Of a stretch of 64,000 bases of DNA, positions 27,099 to 35,406 are shown in pieces (position 1 is the first letter of the stretch; every line of letters starts with the position of its first letter). The stretch spans positions 2,108,001-2,172,000 of the forward strand of contig NZ_CP120997.1 of assembly GCF_030719295.1 (NCBI RefSeq), in the 5' to 3' direction. Below the pieces are notes generated by a model that saw only the letters and a list, made by a program, of their open reading frames with translations, searched no databases and had not been told where the DNA came from. The position numbers were made by a program, and so were the translations under genes. This DNA is from Streptomyces sp. Mut1 (GTDB lineage Bacteria; Actinomycetota; Actinomycetes; Streptomycetales; Streptomycetaceae).

Positions 27099-28160
27099 TC
27101 ACGGCTCCGGAACCACCTGCACGTCAGCCGAACTGCGTGGTCGCCCCAGAACCTCGGCTGCACGCCTGTCCGCTGCGTGCCGCTGCTCCATGGAAGCCCG
27201 CAGCTCCCCCGGTGTCGGCCACGGCGCCCGCCGGTGGATCATACGATGGCAGTTGGCACATATGAGGGCAAGGTCACTGAGCTTGGTCCGGCCTTCACCG
27301 GCCTTGTGCAGTGGGATGACGTGGTGGCACTCGATGTACCCCTTGCCCCGATCCCCGTAGATCTCCTCGAAGTCGAAGCCGCACGCCTCGCAGGCAAGTT
27401 GTCCTCCCTGGCGCAGCACACCGTCGATCTTCCTCTTGCGCAACCCCTTGTTCCGCTCACGGCTCAGGTGGCGGCGTAGCAGCAGCCTGCCCTCCGGCGC
27501 GCTGTAATCGTCCTCCTCCTCGGCCGCAGCAGGCAGGTCCTGGAGGTCTCCAGCGCCAAGGCCTTGCCGAATGCGCCGTGCCACCTCCGACATCTCAGCC
27601 GGTCGGGCCAGGAAGTCGTTCATGACTTCGACATCCAGCGCGTTGCCGTTGGTCGGTTTACCTGTGTACGCAGGGTGCCGGGAGGTGATGTCAACGGTCT
27701 TGCGCGCGACGCCGTTGGGGTTCCGGAACAGCTCGTTGCGTAGTTCCTCGGGATGGATCGGCATGGTCTGAAGCAACGCGGAAAGCTCGACCACACGAGG
27801 GTCGTTGAACTCCAGTCGCTTCCACCCGTTGGCCATGGCCAACTCGCAGGCGAGAATGATCTCGTCGCGCGTCCAGTCCGGGCTGCGGGACGAACGGATG
27901 GTGAAGCCGAGCCTGGCCAGCCACCGGGCTGCGTGGGACCTTCCCCCGCTCAGCTCCTCCGGTTTCAACGCTCGGCCTTGATCAAATTTGTGCGCCACAC
28001 CGGCAATGGCTTTCGAGTCGTACGTCCGTTCCTCGTGCAGGAGGAGATACCCGGTGGCGGGCTTGTATCCGTACTTGGTCAAAAACAGGTCTCGCCCCAG
28101 CTCGTCGTACTCCAACAGAGCCTTGAGGACACCGTCTCGGCTGATCGCCCCTTTGCGCAT
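27099..28160 (-). CDS. McrA-like HNH endonuclease
   Basis: 353 residues. The last ~110 hold an HNH nuclease with four zinc cysteines: CEACGFDFEEIYG, then GYIECHHVIPLHKAGEG and DLALICANCHRMIHR. The first ~80 residues (VLKALLEYDELGRDLFLTKYGY, YDSKAIAGVAHKF) match the N-terminal head seen in ScoMcrA-type enzymes, followed by WTRDEIILACELAMANGW and FRNPNGVARKTVDITSRHP, a module common before HNH domains. ScoMcrA cuts phosphorothioated or methylated DNA; this protein is shorter and shows no SRA domain. The start at ATG 28160 lacks a good ribosome site. Confidence 0.7.
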   Translation of the reverse strand: MRKGAISRDGVLKALLEYDELGRDLFLTKYGYKPATGYLLLHEERTYDSKAIAGVAHKFDQGRALKPEELSGGRSHAARWLARLGFTIRSSRSPDWTRDEIILACELAMANGWKRLEFNDPRVVELSALLQTMPIHPEELRNELFRNPNGVARKTVDITSRHPAYTGKPTNGNALDVEVMNDFLARPAEMSEVARRIRQGLGAGDLQDLPAAAEEEDDYSAPEGRLLLRRHLSRERNKGLRKRKIDGVLRQGGQLACEACGFDFEEIYGDRGKGYIECHHVIPLHKAGEGRTKLSDLALICANCHRMIHRRAPWPTPGELRASMEQRHAADRRAAEVLGRPRSSADVQVVPEP

Positions 28161-28271
28161 GCCGGAAGCGTACGGCCCACCGATGACAACCAGCAGGTCA
28201 ATTGTGCGAGCGCCCCTGCAACCGCGGGTGCCCCATGCGTTGGTTCGAGCTACGTGGTTCACAATGCGGGC

Positions 28272-28733
28272 ATGGACGACCAGGGTGGGGACTCGGTGTC
28301 GGTCTGGCGTATTGGCGGACCGGCTCTCGTGGTGGGCTATGCCATCCCGACGGTTGTGGGGGTGAGTGCTCTCACCAGTTGGGCCGGGTGGGTTTCCTCG
28401 CCGGGAGTGGACGCGGCACGGACGGCCGGGCTGTGGACGGGACTGACCGCCGGCATCGCGTTGTTCCTCTGGTGGGCTGTTCTCAGAGTCCGCCTCGAAG
28501 TCGGTCCTGCCGGGATCGTGGCGGTCAATCCGTGGGGCACTCACCGACTGGCGCTGAATGAGGTGGCTTCGGTGCGGCTCGGTGCGTGGGGCGCGGAGTT
28601 CCACCACGGAGACGGGTTCAAGACCACGGCGTACGCGCTGAGCGAGATGGCCGCCGGGACATCTCAGGACCAGCGCTTCGCGGAGTTGCTGGCTGTTCTT
28701 CAGTCGAACCCTGACTTCGCGCCGAGAGCCTGA
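28272..28733 (+). CDS. Membrane protein with bacterial PH-like domain
   Basis: 153 residues. Two hydrophobic segments (GPALVVGYAIPTVVGVSALTSWAG and GLWTGLTAGIALFLWWAVL) are followed by RVRLEVGPAGIVAVNPWGTHRLALNEVASVRLG, the beta-strand pattern of bacterial PH domains found in small actinobacterial membrane proteins. The C-terminus is helical. It is divergent from the HNH endonuclease gene with about 110 bases between. Confidence 0.6.
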   Translation: MDDQGGDSVSVWRIGGPALVVGYAIPTVVGVSALTSWAGWVSSPGVDAARTAGLWTGLTAGIALFLWWAVLRVRLEVGPAGIVAVNPWGTHRLALNEVASVRLGAWGAEFHHGDGFKTTAYALSEMAAGTSQDQRFAELLAVLQSNPDFAPRA

Positions 28734-28968
28734 CGAGAAGGGAGCATGCCATTCGAGGGACGCCCCACAGGTCGCCGAAGCTCTCGATGCCGTCGTCCTG
28801 AGATGTCGGGGCGGTTCACGACGGGAGCTGAATGGGACGGCGATCCTCCGATTTGCCGCAGGGCACAGGGTGCGCCGATCGTGCCCACGGAGTACGTGTA
28901 CCGTCCGGCCCTACGGCCATCGGCTGCACCGGGCCCCATTGTCAGACCGCCCTGACATCCTTCCCCCC

Positions 28969-29442
28969 GTGACCATGACATGGGCCGACTTCTGGGCGCT
29001 GACAGCCACCCTGAACGGCGAAGCCACCGAAGCCAACTGCCGCCGCCTCGCCAAGGAGCTGAGCCGCCGGCCCCTCCCCGACATCATCGGCTTCGCGGAG
29101 CGCCACGCCGAAGCTCTCTACCGCCTGGACCAGGAGAAGTTCGGATCACTGCCCGTCGCCGACATGACTGACGACAAGGGCGAGCCCTTCCCGCAGTCGG
29201 GCGACTCGTTCCTCTACGCACGGTGCGCGGTGGTGGCCGCGGGCCGGGACGTCTGGGAGAGCGCGTTCTCCGACGCCGGCGCTTTCGCCCCGTACACCTC
29301 GACCGGGTACGACGGTGAGCGACTGCTGTACGTACCGGACGAGGCGTACGAGCTGGCCACGGGAAAGGAGTGGGACCGCGCGACCCGGTACTGCTTCGAG
29401 TCCTTCTCCAACAAGGACGGCTGGCCGCACCTGCGAGGCTGA
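28969..29442 (+). CDS. DUF4240 domain protein
   Basis: 157 residues. It reads TWADFWALTATLNGEATEANC, ELSRRPLPDIIGFAERHAEALYRL, GDSFLYARCAVVAAGRDVWESAF and YVPDEAYELATGKEWD, the pattern of DUF4240 (WGR-neighbour) proteins found near immunity and defence loci. GTG 28969 and ATG 28975 are alternatives; no ribosome site is clear. Function unknown. Confidence 0.7.
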   Translation: MTMTWADFWALTATLNGEATEANCRRLAKELSRRPLPDIIGFAERHAEALYRLDQEKFGSLPVADMTDDKGEPFPQSGDSFLYARCAVVAAGRDVWESAFSDAGAFAPYTSTGYDGERLLYVPDEAYELATGKEWDRATRYCFESFSNKDGWPHLRG

Positions 29443-29446
29443 CGCC

Positions 29447-29965
29447 TCAGCAGGTCACGGTCCCGTTCAGGCACGACTCGTACCGGCACCGGTCCTCGCT
29501 CCGGTGCAGCCTTCGAAGGTCCTGGAGAGCCGAAACGGGGAACGGGTACAGCACCCACTTCTTCCGATAGCCGTCCTCTCCGTGCAACCTCAGCACGCTC
29601 TCAGCGGCCTCCATCACCGCATGCCCCAGCGTGCTGCGGGGCTGCGTCGAGCTCCAGACGAGGGTGCCGTCGCTGTCGGGCGCGTCCCAACTACTCGCCA
29701 TGTCCGGGAACCGATGGATGGCGAGGTCCACTCCTTCGCCCCGGCGCCGGAGCCGCCACCTCACCTCGGCCGGTTCGAGATCAAAGGAGACCCTCTGCAT
29801 GGCGGAGCCGCCGTACAGCCCCGCCACCGCATGAAGCAGGTCGGCCAAGGCGTCCGTGCAATAGCTGACGTCTTCCTTGTGCTCGGCAACACTGTCAGCA
29901 ATGCGAACGGTCGCCCATCCCGAGCCGCTCAATTCCCAACCGAACCGAAGATCGGCTGTCATCAT
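29447..29965 (-). CDS. Hypothetical protein
   Basis: 172 residues, soluble, with mixed alpha/beta character (LRFGWELSGSGWATVRIAD, DALADLLHAVAGLYGG, VSFDLEPAEVRWRLRRRG). I do not recognise a family. The ATG at 29965 is preceded by GGAGGGG. It converges with the DUF4240 gene, ending 4 bases from it. The frame extends further upstream but into low-quality sequence. Confidence 0.55.
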   Translation of the reverse strand: MMTADLRFGWELSGSGWATVRIADSVAEHKEDVSYCTDALADLLHAVAGLYGGSAMQRVSFDLEPAEVRWRLRRRGEGVDLAIHRFPDMASSWDAPDSDGTLVWSSTQPRSTLGHAVMEAAESVLRLHGEDGYRKKWVLYPFPVSALQDLRRLHRSEDRCRYESCLNGTVTC

Positions 29966-30274
29966 CCCCGCCCCTCCCGAGCCCGGACCTCGCGGGCAGT
30001 CGTCACCGATCATCGGCGCCGGACGCGTGCCCGCACAAGCAAGCACGAGCAGACGCCCTGCACAGACACGACGGGACCGGCAACAGCCGAACAGCACGCT
30101 GGGCGGGCACGGGCGTCAAGCGCGTCGGGTCTCCACCCCCGGAGGCGACCGGCCCGCGCAAGTGGAAGACACAACGGCGGAAGCGGTGAGGGGCCAAGCC
30201 CACGGATGCGGTCGTCACTCACCGGGCCGGTTGGGCTCGAACCCTCCCCTGACGCGCCCGCGGACCTTCATAAC
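29966..30274. other. Intergenic region between the hypothetical gene and the kinase gene
   Basis: About 310 bases without a credible gene. A GGGCTCGAACCC motif at about 30233-30244 looks like a tRNA T-arm on the minus strand, but no acceptor or anticodon arm is present around it. Confidence 0.4.
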
Positions 30275-31258
30275 CTACGCGTAGCGGTCGAACAGAGCCC
30301 GGAGGTAATCCTCAAGTCGGCTGCTCAGAAGGACGGGAGTCAGGTCCGTGCGGCCGAGTTCGCGCCAAGGGACGGCGACCTTCTCCGCGTCCGGGGCGAA
30401 TGCCAGGGCGTCGATGACCCGCCAGTAGAGGTGCGCCGCGTCCCGCTCGGCGAGGCGCCCGCCCGCGGCGGCGTACCGATCGGCGAAGGTCATCCCGAGG
30501 GAAACGCCGTGGAGCAGAGCCAGAGCCGTCGAGCAGTGGGCCACGTCGAGGTCGGCCGGCCCCCAGGAGGTCTCCACCCAGTCGACGACACCACTGACGC
30601 GGGCATCGTCGCGCTCGCCCTCGAAGAGGACATTGCCCGGATGGAAGTCCCGATGCAGGAAACAGGGGCGGAAGGCGGGCGGATCCTGCCGGATGACATC
30701 CACGGCCCGCTGCCACAGCTCGGGCCGCGCCGTCTGCTGCGGGGGCGTCACCCGCTCCGGCGACGTCCACGCCTGCCAGGCACGCGGCCTCGTGTCGGCG
30801 GAGACCTCCACCCGGTGGATGCGCACCAGCTGCTCGGCCAACAGGTCCGCCCGGCGCTCGGCGCCTCGGTCGTCCAGCCGAACCGCCCCGGGCAGCAACG
30901 TCATCAGGAGAGACGGGTGGTCGCAGTCCGTCGCGGTCGCGTCCACGTCCACAAGCGCGGCCGCGGGTACGTCCGTTGCCCCGAGGAGGCGCAGGATCTC
31001 GGCTTCACGGGACAACAGACCGTCCGCGTGCCGCACGTAGAAGGGCTTCACGAAGGACCGCAACACCAGGTGCCCGCTGCCCCCCGGCCCCTCGATACAA
31101 AGTCTGCGCATCTCCGAGGTCCAGCCGCCACGCAGACGCTCGACCCCCGCTATCCGCTGCCCGGCACCAAGTCGCTCCTCCACCCACGACCTCGTGGCAC
31201 CCGGGACCTCCGCCCCAAGATCGCCGTCACGTCCCTCTCGGCCCCCAACTTTGGTCAC
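30275..31258 (-). CDS. APH-family phosphotransferase (aminoglycoside/choline kinase fold)
   Basis: 327 residues. The catalytic loop FLHRDFHPGNVLFEG (Asp and Asn) and the metal site SGVVDWVETSWGPADLDVAH (DW as the DFG equivalent) define the APH fold. The N-lobe has GHLVLRSF with the likely ATP-binding Lys replaced by Arg context. Family members phosphorylate aminoglycosides, macrolides or small metabolites; none can be chosen. GTG 31258 is the first start. The gene ends 70 bases before the IS3 element on its promoter side. Confidence 0.75.
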   Translation of the reverse strand: MTKVGGREGRDGDLGAEVPGATRSWVEERLGAGQRIAGVERLRGGWTSEMRRLCIEGPGGSGHLVLRSFVKPFYVRHADGLLSREAEILRLLGATDVPAAALVDVDATATDCDHPSLLMTLLPGAVRLDDRGAERRADLLAEQLVRIHRVEVSADTRPRAWQAWTSPERVTPPQQTARPELWQRAVDVIRQDPPAFRPCFLHRDFHPGNVLFEGERDDARVSGVVDWVETSWGPADLDVAHCSTALALLHGVSLGMTFADRYAAAGGRLAERDAAHLYWRVIDALAFAPDAEKVAVPWRELGRTDLTPVLLSSRLEDYLRALFDRYA

Positions 31259-31362
31259 GAGGGAAGGTTATCGACATGACGAACGACGCACCCTGCGAGC
31301 CCAGTTATCCATGGAGACGGGCACGAGAAGGGGACTGCTGCACGCGTAGGTGACAGCGGGTT

Positions 31363-32253
31363 CTATGCAGCCAGGGCTGCGGGTGGGGTCATGATGGCTT
31401 CGTACTCGATGGGGGTCAATCGGGCCAGGCGTTTCTGACGCCGGCGTCGGTGGTAGGTGCGCTCGATCCAGGTGACGATGGCGATCCGCAGTTCCTGGCG
31501 GGTGGCCCAGGTGCGGCGGTCGAGGACGTTCTTCTGCAGCAGCGCGAAGAAGCTTTCCATGGCCGCGTTGTCGCCGGCGGCACCGACTCTGCCCATCGAT
31601 CCGATCATGCTGTGACGTGCGAGAACGGCAACGAACCTCCGGGAACGAAATTGCGACCCTCGGTCGGAATGCACGATGCATCCAGCGACCTGGCCGCGGC
31701 GGGCGACGGCGGATTCCAGGGCTTTGACGGCAAGGCTGGACTTCATCCGGGCGTCGATGGAGTAGCCCACGATGCGGCTGGAGTACACGTCCTTGACCGC
31801 GCACAGGTAGAGCTTGCCCTCGCCGGTGGCGTGCTCGGTGATGTCCGTCAGCCACAGCCGGTTCGGCCCGGCAGCAGTGAAGTCCCGCCGGACCCGGTCG
31901 TCGTGGACCGGCGGGCCGGCCTTGGTGTTCTTGCCTCGGCCTCGGCGTTTGCCGAACGCGCTCCACCAGCGGTTGTCGCGGCAGATCCGCCAGGCGGTCC
32001 GCTCGGCCATGGCCTCACCGGCCGCCCGGGCCTCGTCGGCCAGGAAACGGTGTCCGAACTCCGGGTCGTCGCGATGCGCGTCGAACAGGGCGTCGGCCCG
32101 GTATGCCTCGGCCCTCTCGGTGTCGGTGACCGGTGAAGCCAGCCACCGGTAGTAGGGCTGGCGGGCCAGATTGAGCACCCGGCACGTCACCGCCACCGGC
32201 ACCCGGTCAGGGGCAGCGGCGGCGGCCAGCTCGCGGACGAGCGGGTACATCAT
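31363..32253 (-). CDS. IS3-family transposase OrfB (DDE integrase)
   Basis: 296 residues with an HTH_21-like N-terminal region (YYRWLASPVTDTERAEAYRADALFDAHRDDPEFGHR) and a retroviral-type integrase core. The catalytic triad is seen as D in WLTDITEH, D in CIVHSDRGSQ, and E in NAAMESFFALLQKN with the following Lys. It starts in ATGATG overlapping the OrfA stop (AAAATGATG), so translation is coupled; a frameshift to make OrfAB is also possible at the A-run. Confidence 0.92.
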   Translation of the reverse strand: MMYPLVRELAAAAAPDRVPVAVTCRVLNLARQPYYRWLASPVTDTERAEAYRADALFDAHRDDPEFGHRFLADEARAAGEAMAERTAWRICRDNRWWSAFGKRRGRGKNTKAGPPVHDDRVRRDFTAAGPNRLWLTDITEHATGEGKLYLCAVKDVYSSRIVGYSIDARMKSSLAVKALESAVARRGQVAGCIVHSDRGSQFRSRRFVAVLARHSMIGSMGRVGAAGDNAAMESFFALLQKNVLDRRTWATRQELRIAIVTWIERTYHRRRRQKRLARLTPIEYEAIMTPPAALAA

Positions 32254-32546
32254 TTTGACGGCAGGTTCGCCTGCGACAGATACGCCGCAGCCCTGCGCAG
32301 TACCTCGTTCTCCTGCTCCAGGAGCCGGATGCGCTTACGGGCCTCGCGCAGCTCGGCCGACTCACCCGACACCGGCGCGGGCTTGGCGCCGCCCTCGTCG
32401 GTGTCGGCGCGGCGCAGCCACTTCGACAACGTGATCGGGTGGACGCCGAAGTCGGCGGCGATCTGTTCCAGCGTGACGCCGGGCTCGCGGTTGCGTGCGA
32501 CCCGCACGACGTCCTCGCGGAACTCTTTCGGATACGGCTTGGGCAC
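32250..32546 (-). CDS. IS3-family transposase OrfA
   Basis: 98 residues with a helix-turn-helix (EQIAADFGVHPITLSKWLRRAD) and a C-terminal leucine-zipper-like coil (LREARKRIRLLEQENEVLRRAAAYL), as in IS3 OrfA proteins that bind the terminal repeats. It overlaps OrfB by 4 bases and begins 67 bases from the right end. Confidence 0.92.
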   Translation of the reverse strand: MPKPYPKEFREDVVRVARNREPGVTLEQIAADFGVHPITLSKWLRRADTDEGGAKPAPVSGESAELREARKRIRLLEQENEVLRRAAAYLSQANLPSK

Positions 32547-32806
32547 TGCAACATCCTTCCAGGCCGCCTCTCAGCAAGCCAGGTCAGGTGTCACCTATCC
32601 GTGCAGCAGTCCCAAGGCATCTGAGGTTGCTGCACTCGTTGCTGCACGGCAGCGAGGTGCCGGCTCTCTCGTCGGGCTGCTCTACTGCTCATGGACGAGG
32701 CGATCCCCGGCCCACTGCTCGCCCCGGCGCCCATCCCGCCCGCCTCGGGTCCTCGGATACCCCGCGTCCGCTCCTGGCTCCGCCCGTTGATGTCGGAGAA
32801 AGATGC

Positions 32807-32842
32807 CGAAGGCCCCCCGCCATGATCGACGAGGGGCCTTCG
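32807..32842. terminator. Hairpin next to the left attachment site
   Basis: CGAAGGCCCC pairs with GGGGCCTTCG around a 16-base loop containing GCCATGATCG. It stands in the same position relative to the 46-base core as the terminator of the intact tRNA-Val at the other end, and is probably the original tRNA terminator displaced by integration. Confidence 0.7.
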
Positions 32843-32844
32843 CA

Positions 32845-32890
32845 CTGGTGGGCGCGGACGGTTTCGAACCGCCGACATCTGCTTTGTAAG
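32845..32890. repeat. attL: 46-bp copy of the tRNA-Val 3' half
   Basis: These 46 bases are identical to 45454-45499. They hold the T-arm, acceptor 3' strand, CCA and part of the anticodon loop of tRNA-Val on the minus strand, but the 5' half is missing, so this is an attachment site and not a tRNA gene. It marks the left end of the AICE. Confidence 0.92.
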
Positions 32891-32972
32891 TTCGGCCGGA
32901 TCTGCTTGAGCACCCGGTCTGCCCCGGCTACCGCTGCTGTCTAAGGTTCTCAGGAACCGCCATTGTGTGCTG

Positions 32973-32996
32973 CCGTTGATGTCAGTCGTGGATGTC
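32973..32996. repeat. Left copy of the 24-bp end repeat (candidate integrase arm site)
   Basis: The 24 bases start CCGTTGATGTCA and end GTGGATGTC. They match 45393-45416 at 21 of 24 positions, in the same orientation. In the excised circle these two copies would flank the att core, as arm-type sites do. Confidence 0.5.
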
Positions 32997-33091
32997 GACT
33001 CGCTGAGCGACCGCCGTCAAGGGGGCACCGTTGAGCGTTGTGGACCTGTTCTCGGACGGCCTGACAGCGGCGAGCTACCAGCACACCACTG

Positions 33092-34711
33092 TCATTCAGC
33101 ATCGTCTAGCGTTGGCTGCTGCGGAAGCGCCGGACCACGCCTAAGATCGTTTGGCTGGGTCACTGGTGAGACGCCGCTTCCTGCCGCTTCGACGGAAGAA
33201 AAGATGAGTCGCCGGTTACGGCGATTCTCTCGCTTTTCCCATTTCAGGAAGTCCATGCCCGTCGTAGCACGCTGCGCACTTAGCTCGGCAACATCGAGGA
33301 GCCAAACGTTGAAGCGCTGGGACCCCTTATCCGGAATCGTCTCACTCTCGACCAGCAGGTGAGTGAAGCGCAGGTGTTGAAGCTTATTGATTTGCTCGCT
33401 AAGAATCGCCTCGTCGGTCGCGACAAGGAAATATGCAGACTTCTTTTCTCGACAAAACTCGGTAATTTGCCTGACGATCTTCTCCAGCTCTAGGGCCTCA
33501 TCTGGCTCATCCTTGCGCAGGTCATCGAATTTCGAAGGACTAATCAGGCCCGCAGCCTTATTTACATCCTCAACAATTACACGATGGGAACCCGTTTTCT
33601 CACTAACCCCGCGATTCCGAGCCTCGGTGATCGAACCCGAGGCCAGTCGAAGATAGTCGCGCGCGACCCCGCCGGCCGCGAGAACTAGGCGCTTCCTCGC
33701 GTCATCGGTAAACAATGCCTTGATATCCACGCCCGATTTGGAGGCGACCTTCGAAAGGATCTGTTCGAGGAATTCATGGGTGGATTTAAAGTGACGCAAC
33801 CCTCGGTCGAGTGGAACCTCATGCGCGTCGTGGCCAATTTGCATACCTCGTGGAGGATCCCCCGGCTTGAACGTCACTGTCGAATAGCGGATACTGCCGA
33901 TTTTTAGCCACACCCCCGTGTCCTTGACGAGCCGATGAAGGTATCCCAACACCAGAGGCTGGACGTCTCGGCGGAGCTGGTACAGGTCGTCCACAAAGAC
34001 GAATCCCCCACCAGTAACCTTGGCTGTATCGACGATGAGGGAACGAAAGTTAGTTAGAGCGCGTTCCAGGTACTGCTCCTTTGATCCCTCAACGACCTCG
34101 CTGGACGATACCGAAAGCTTTGCAGTCCCTTCCGTCTTCGCATCCAACGAGACGATCTTCATCTTGACGCCAGCACCCGCACCCACAGTGCTGCCGGCTT
34201 CGTCGTTTACTGTCCACTGAACCTTGCGATCGAGCGGGGCGAATTTCAGGAGCTCCAACTGGTTCGCGGCCTCGCCCAGAGAGGTCGCGAGGGTCGCGAT
34301 CGGGTGTGCGGGCTCTTTTGCACCGAAGATCCTCTTAAAGAACCCTGGCTTCTGAGCTTCGGGGATCTTCGAAAGAAGCGCTTCACGCGCTCCTTTGATC
34401 AGTTCATGTACAGCGCTGACGAGCACGTCCGGGTAGCTGAGGTTCGCGAAAATCTCCTGGTCGATCCAAACGGCTGCCCGGTCCTCTTCGGTCACTTGCT
34501 CCTGTAGGTGACGGAGGAGGCTCGATTTTCCCGATCCGCGCTGACCAAAGACGAAATGATGGTAGTTAGCCTCGGCAATTTCTCCACCCTTAGGCGGGAC
34601 GTAGCTCTGAGGGCCACCGAAGGGCGTCGCACGTGTTGCCTCTTGCAGGTCTTTGAGGAGTTGCGTCACCTCGGCCGTGGCGAACTGTGCACTGTTACCA
34701 CCGGTACCCAT
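33092..34711 (-). CDS. P-loop (AAA-type) ATPase, AICE cargo
   Basis: 539 residues. Walker A is FGQRGSGKSS at about residues 55-64, Walker B FVFVDDLYQL at about 237-246, and GSIRYSTV near 272 has the position of a sensor. The ~170-residue gap between them includes a basic/aromatic patch (PGFFKRIFGAKEP) and a beta-rich insert. The C-terminal ~170 residues contain a probable winged helix (REKKSAYFLVATDEAILSEQ, LRFTHLLVESETI). It resembles ORC/STAND-like ATPases without a recognised effector. ATG 34711 has GGAGG. Base composition is visibly lower in GC than the flanks, a sign of recent transfer. Candidate defence gene. Confidence 0.65.
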   Translation of the reverse strand: MGTGGNSAQFATAEVTQLLKDLQEATRATPFGGPQSYVPPKGGEIAEANYHHFVFGQRGSGKSSLLRHLQEQVTEEDRAAVWIDQEIFANLSYPDVLVSAVHELIKGAREALLSKIPEAQKPGFFKRIFGAKEPAHPIATLATSLGEAANQLELLKFAPLDRKVQWTVNDEAGSTVGAGAGVKMKIVSLDAKTEGTAKLSVSSSEVVEGSKEQYLERALTNFRSLIVDTAKVTGGGFVFVDDLYQLRRDVQPLVLGYLHRLVKDTGVWLKIGSIRYSTVTFKPGDPPRGMQIGHDAHEVPLDRGLRHFKSTHEFLEQILSKVASKSGVDIKALFTDDARKRLVLAAGGVARDYLRLASGSITEARNRGVSEKTGSHRVIVEDVNKAAGLISPSKFDDLRKDEPDEALELEKIVRQITEFCREKKSAYFLVATDEAILSEQINKLQHLRFTHLLVESETIPDKGSQRFNVWLLDVAELSAQRATTGMDFLKWEKRENRRNRRLIFSSVEAAGSGVSPVTQPNDLRRGPALPQQPTLDDAE

Positions 34712-34904
34712 AATGCCTCCTGAGTGACTACCTGACGCCACGTCAACTCGTTCCGTATTACACGGCCACACGTGCACGAGGCTGACAGATGCATGCTAGG
34801 CGGAGAACGGGGCGCTTGGCCTCCGATTGGCTGGCTTGGTATCGCCTTAACTCGGGGGTGCGATACCCGCACCACGCTTCCGCCACCTCCCACCACTCAC
34901 CCCA

Positions 34905-35054
34905 GCTCCCATCCCGTCCGCCTTCGACCCACACACCGTGGAGCGGTCGTGGTTCAGGGCGTCAAGGTGGAGCGCGCCACTGTACGAACGACCTTGACGC
35001 CCTGGGCCGCGACTGCTCGGCTCTGCCTGGGTCGAAGGTGGTCGGGATGGGAGC
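34905..35054 (+). repeat. 150-nt long-hairpin element of unknown nature
   Basis: Arms 34905-34931 and 35028-35054 pair over 27 positions (25 Watson-Crick, one G-U, one mismatch). After symmetric 9-base internal loops, 34941-34968 pairs with 34991-35018 over 28 positions (24 Watson-Crick, four G-U) around a 22-base loop. All five wobble pairs are compatible with + strand RNA only. CCCA lies on both sides (34901-34904 and 35055-35058), which could be a target duplication. It is therefore either a structured RNA or a small foldback mobile element. Confidence 0.6.
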
Positions 35055-35058
35055 CCCA

Positions 35059-35406
35059 CGACGCTCGCCACGCTCCGGCCGGCACTCGCGAACGGCGCCC
35101 CGTCCATCCCGGAGTCTGAGCGCCCCCGCCGGAGGCATCGTCTTGAAGCCGCGGGCTCGGTTCTCGACTCATGCCCCGGGCCTATCCAGTAGTGGGCGCG
35201 CGTCGGCGGCGGCAGCGCTGAGCGGGCCGCAGGCAGGAGCGCGGGCGCAGCCAGAGCCGGGAGCGCGCCCGGCGGAGCGGAGCGCAGCCGGGTGCCTTGA
35301 TGAGGTAGAGAAACCTGTAACAGCTCTCGGTGGCCGGAATCGGCGTCTTGGCACCTCTGCGGGGGCATGGTGCGGCGGACTCCCGAACCGAGGAGGGTGG
35401 GCAGCT
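35059..35406 (+). other. Leader region of the NERD gene
   Basis: About 350 bases without a credible gene. Near 35300-35330 there is a TTGATG-N15-TAACAG promoter-like pair, and 35330-35400 is rich in short inverted repeats before the GTG. The part 35170-35290 is highly GC-rich low-complexity sequence. Confidence 0.35.

Larger units (their letters stand above)
31331..32613 (-). mobile_element. Complete IS3-family insertion sequence, 1283 bp
   Basis: Terminal inverted repeats of 25 bases begin GGGACTGCTGCACG at 31331 and, on the other strand, at 32613; they differ at two positions (CG versus GA), then share TAGGTGACA. The element is flanked by AAG on both sides (31328-31330 and 32614-32616), a 3-base target duplication usual for IS3. 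It encodes OrfA and OrfB on the minus strand, both intact, so the copy may be active. It lies between the kinase gene and the left end of the AICE and interrupts no recognised gene. Confidence 0.9.

Noticed and set aside
30225..30255. tRNA remnant (GGGTTCGAGCCC on the minus strand)
   Set aside because: A T-arm-like 12-mer alone; no acceptor stem, CCA or anticodon arm can be matched around it.
31259..32620. Gene interrupted by the IS3 element
   Set aside because: Joining the flanks after removing the IS and one AAG gives a frame of about 20 codons that ends at a TGA; no credible gene is split.
32845..32890. Second tRNA-Val gene at the left att site
   Set aside because: Only the 3' half is present; there is no D-arm or 5' acceptor strand, so it is an attachment site.
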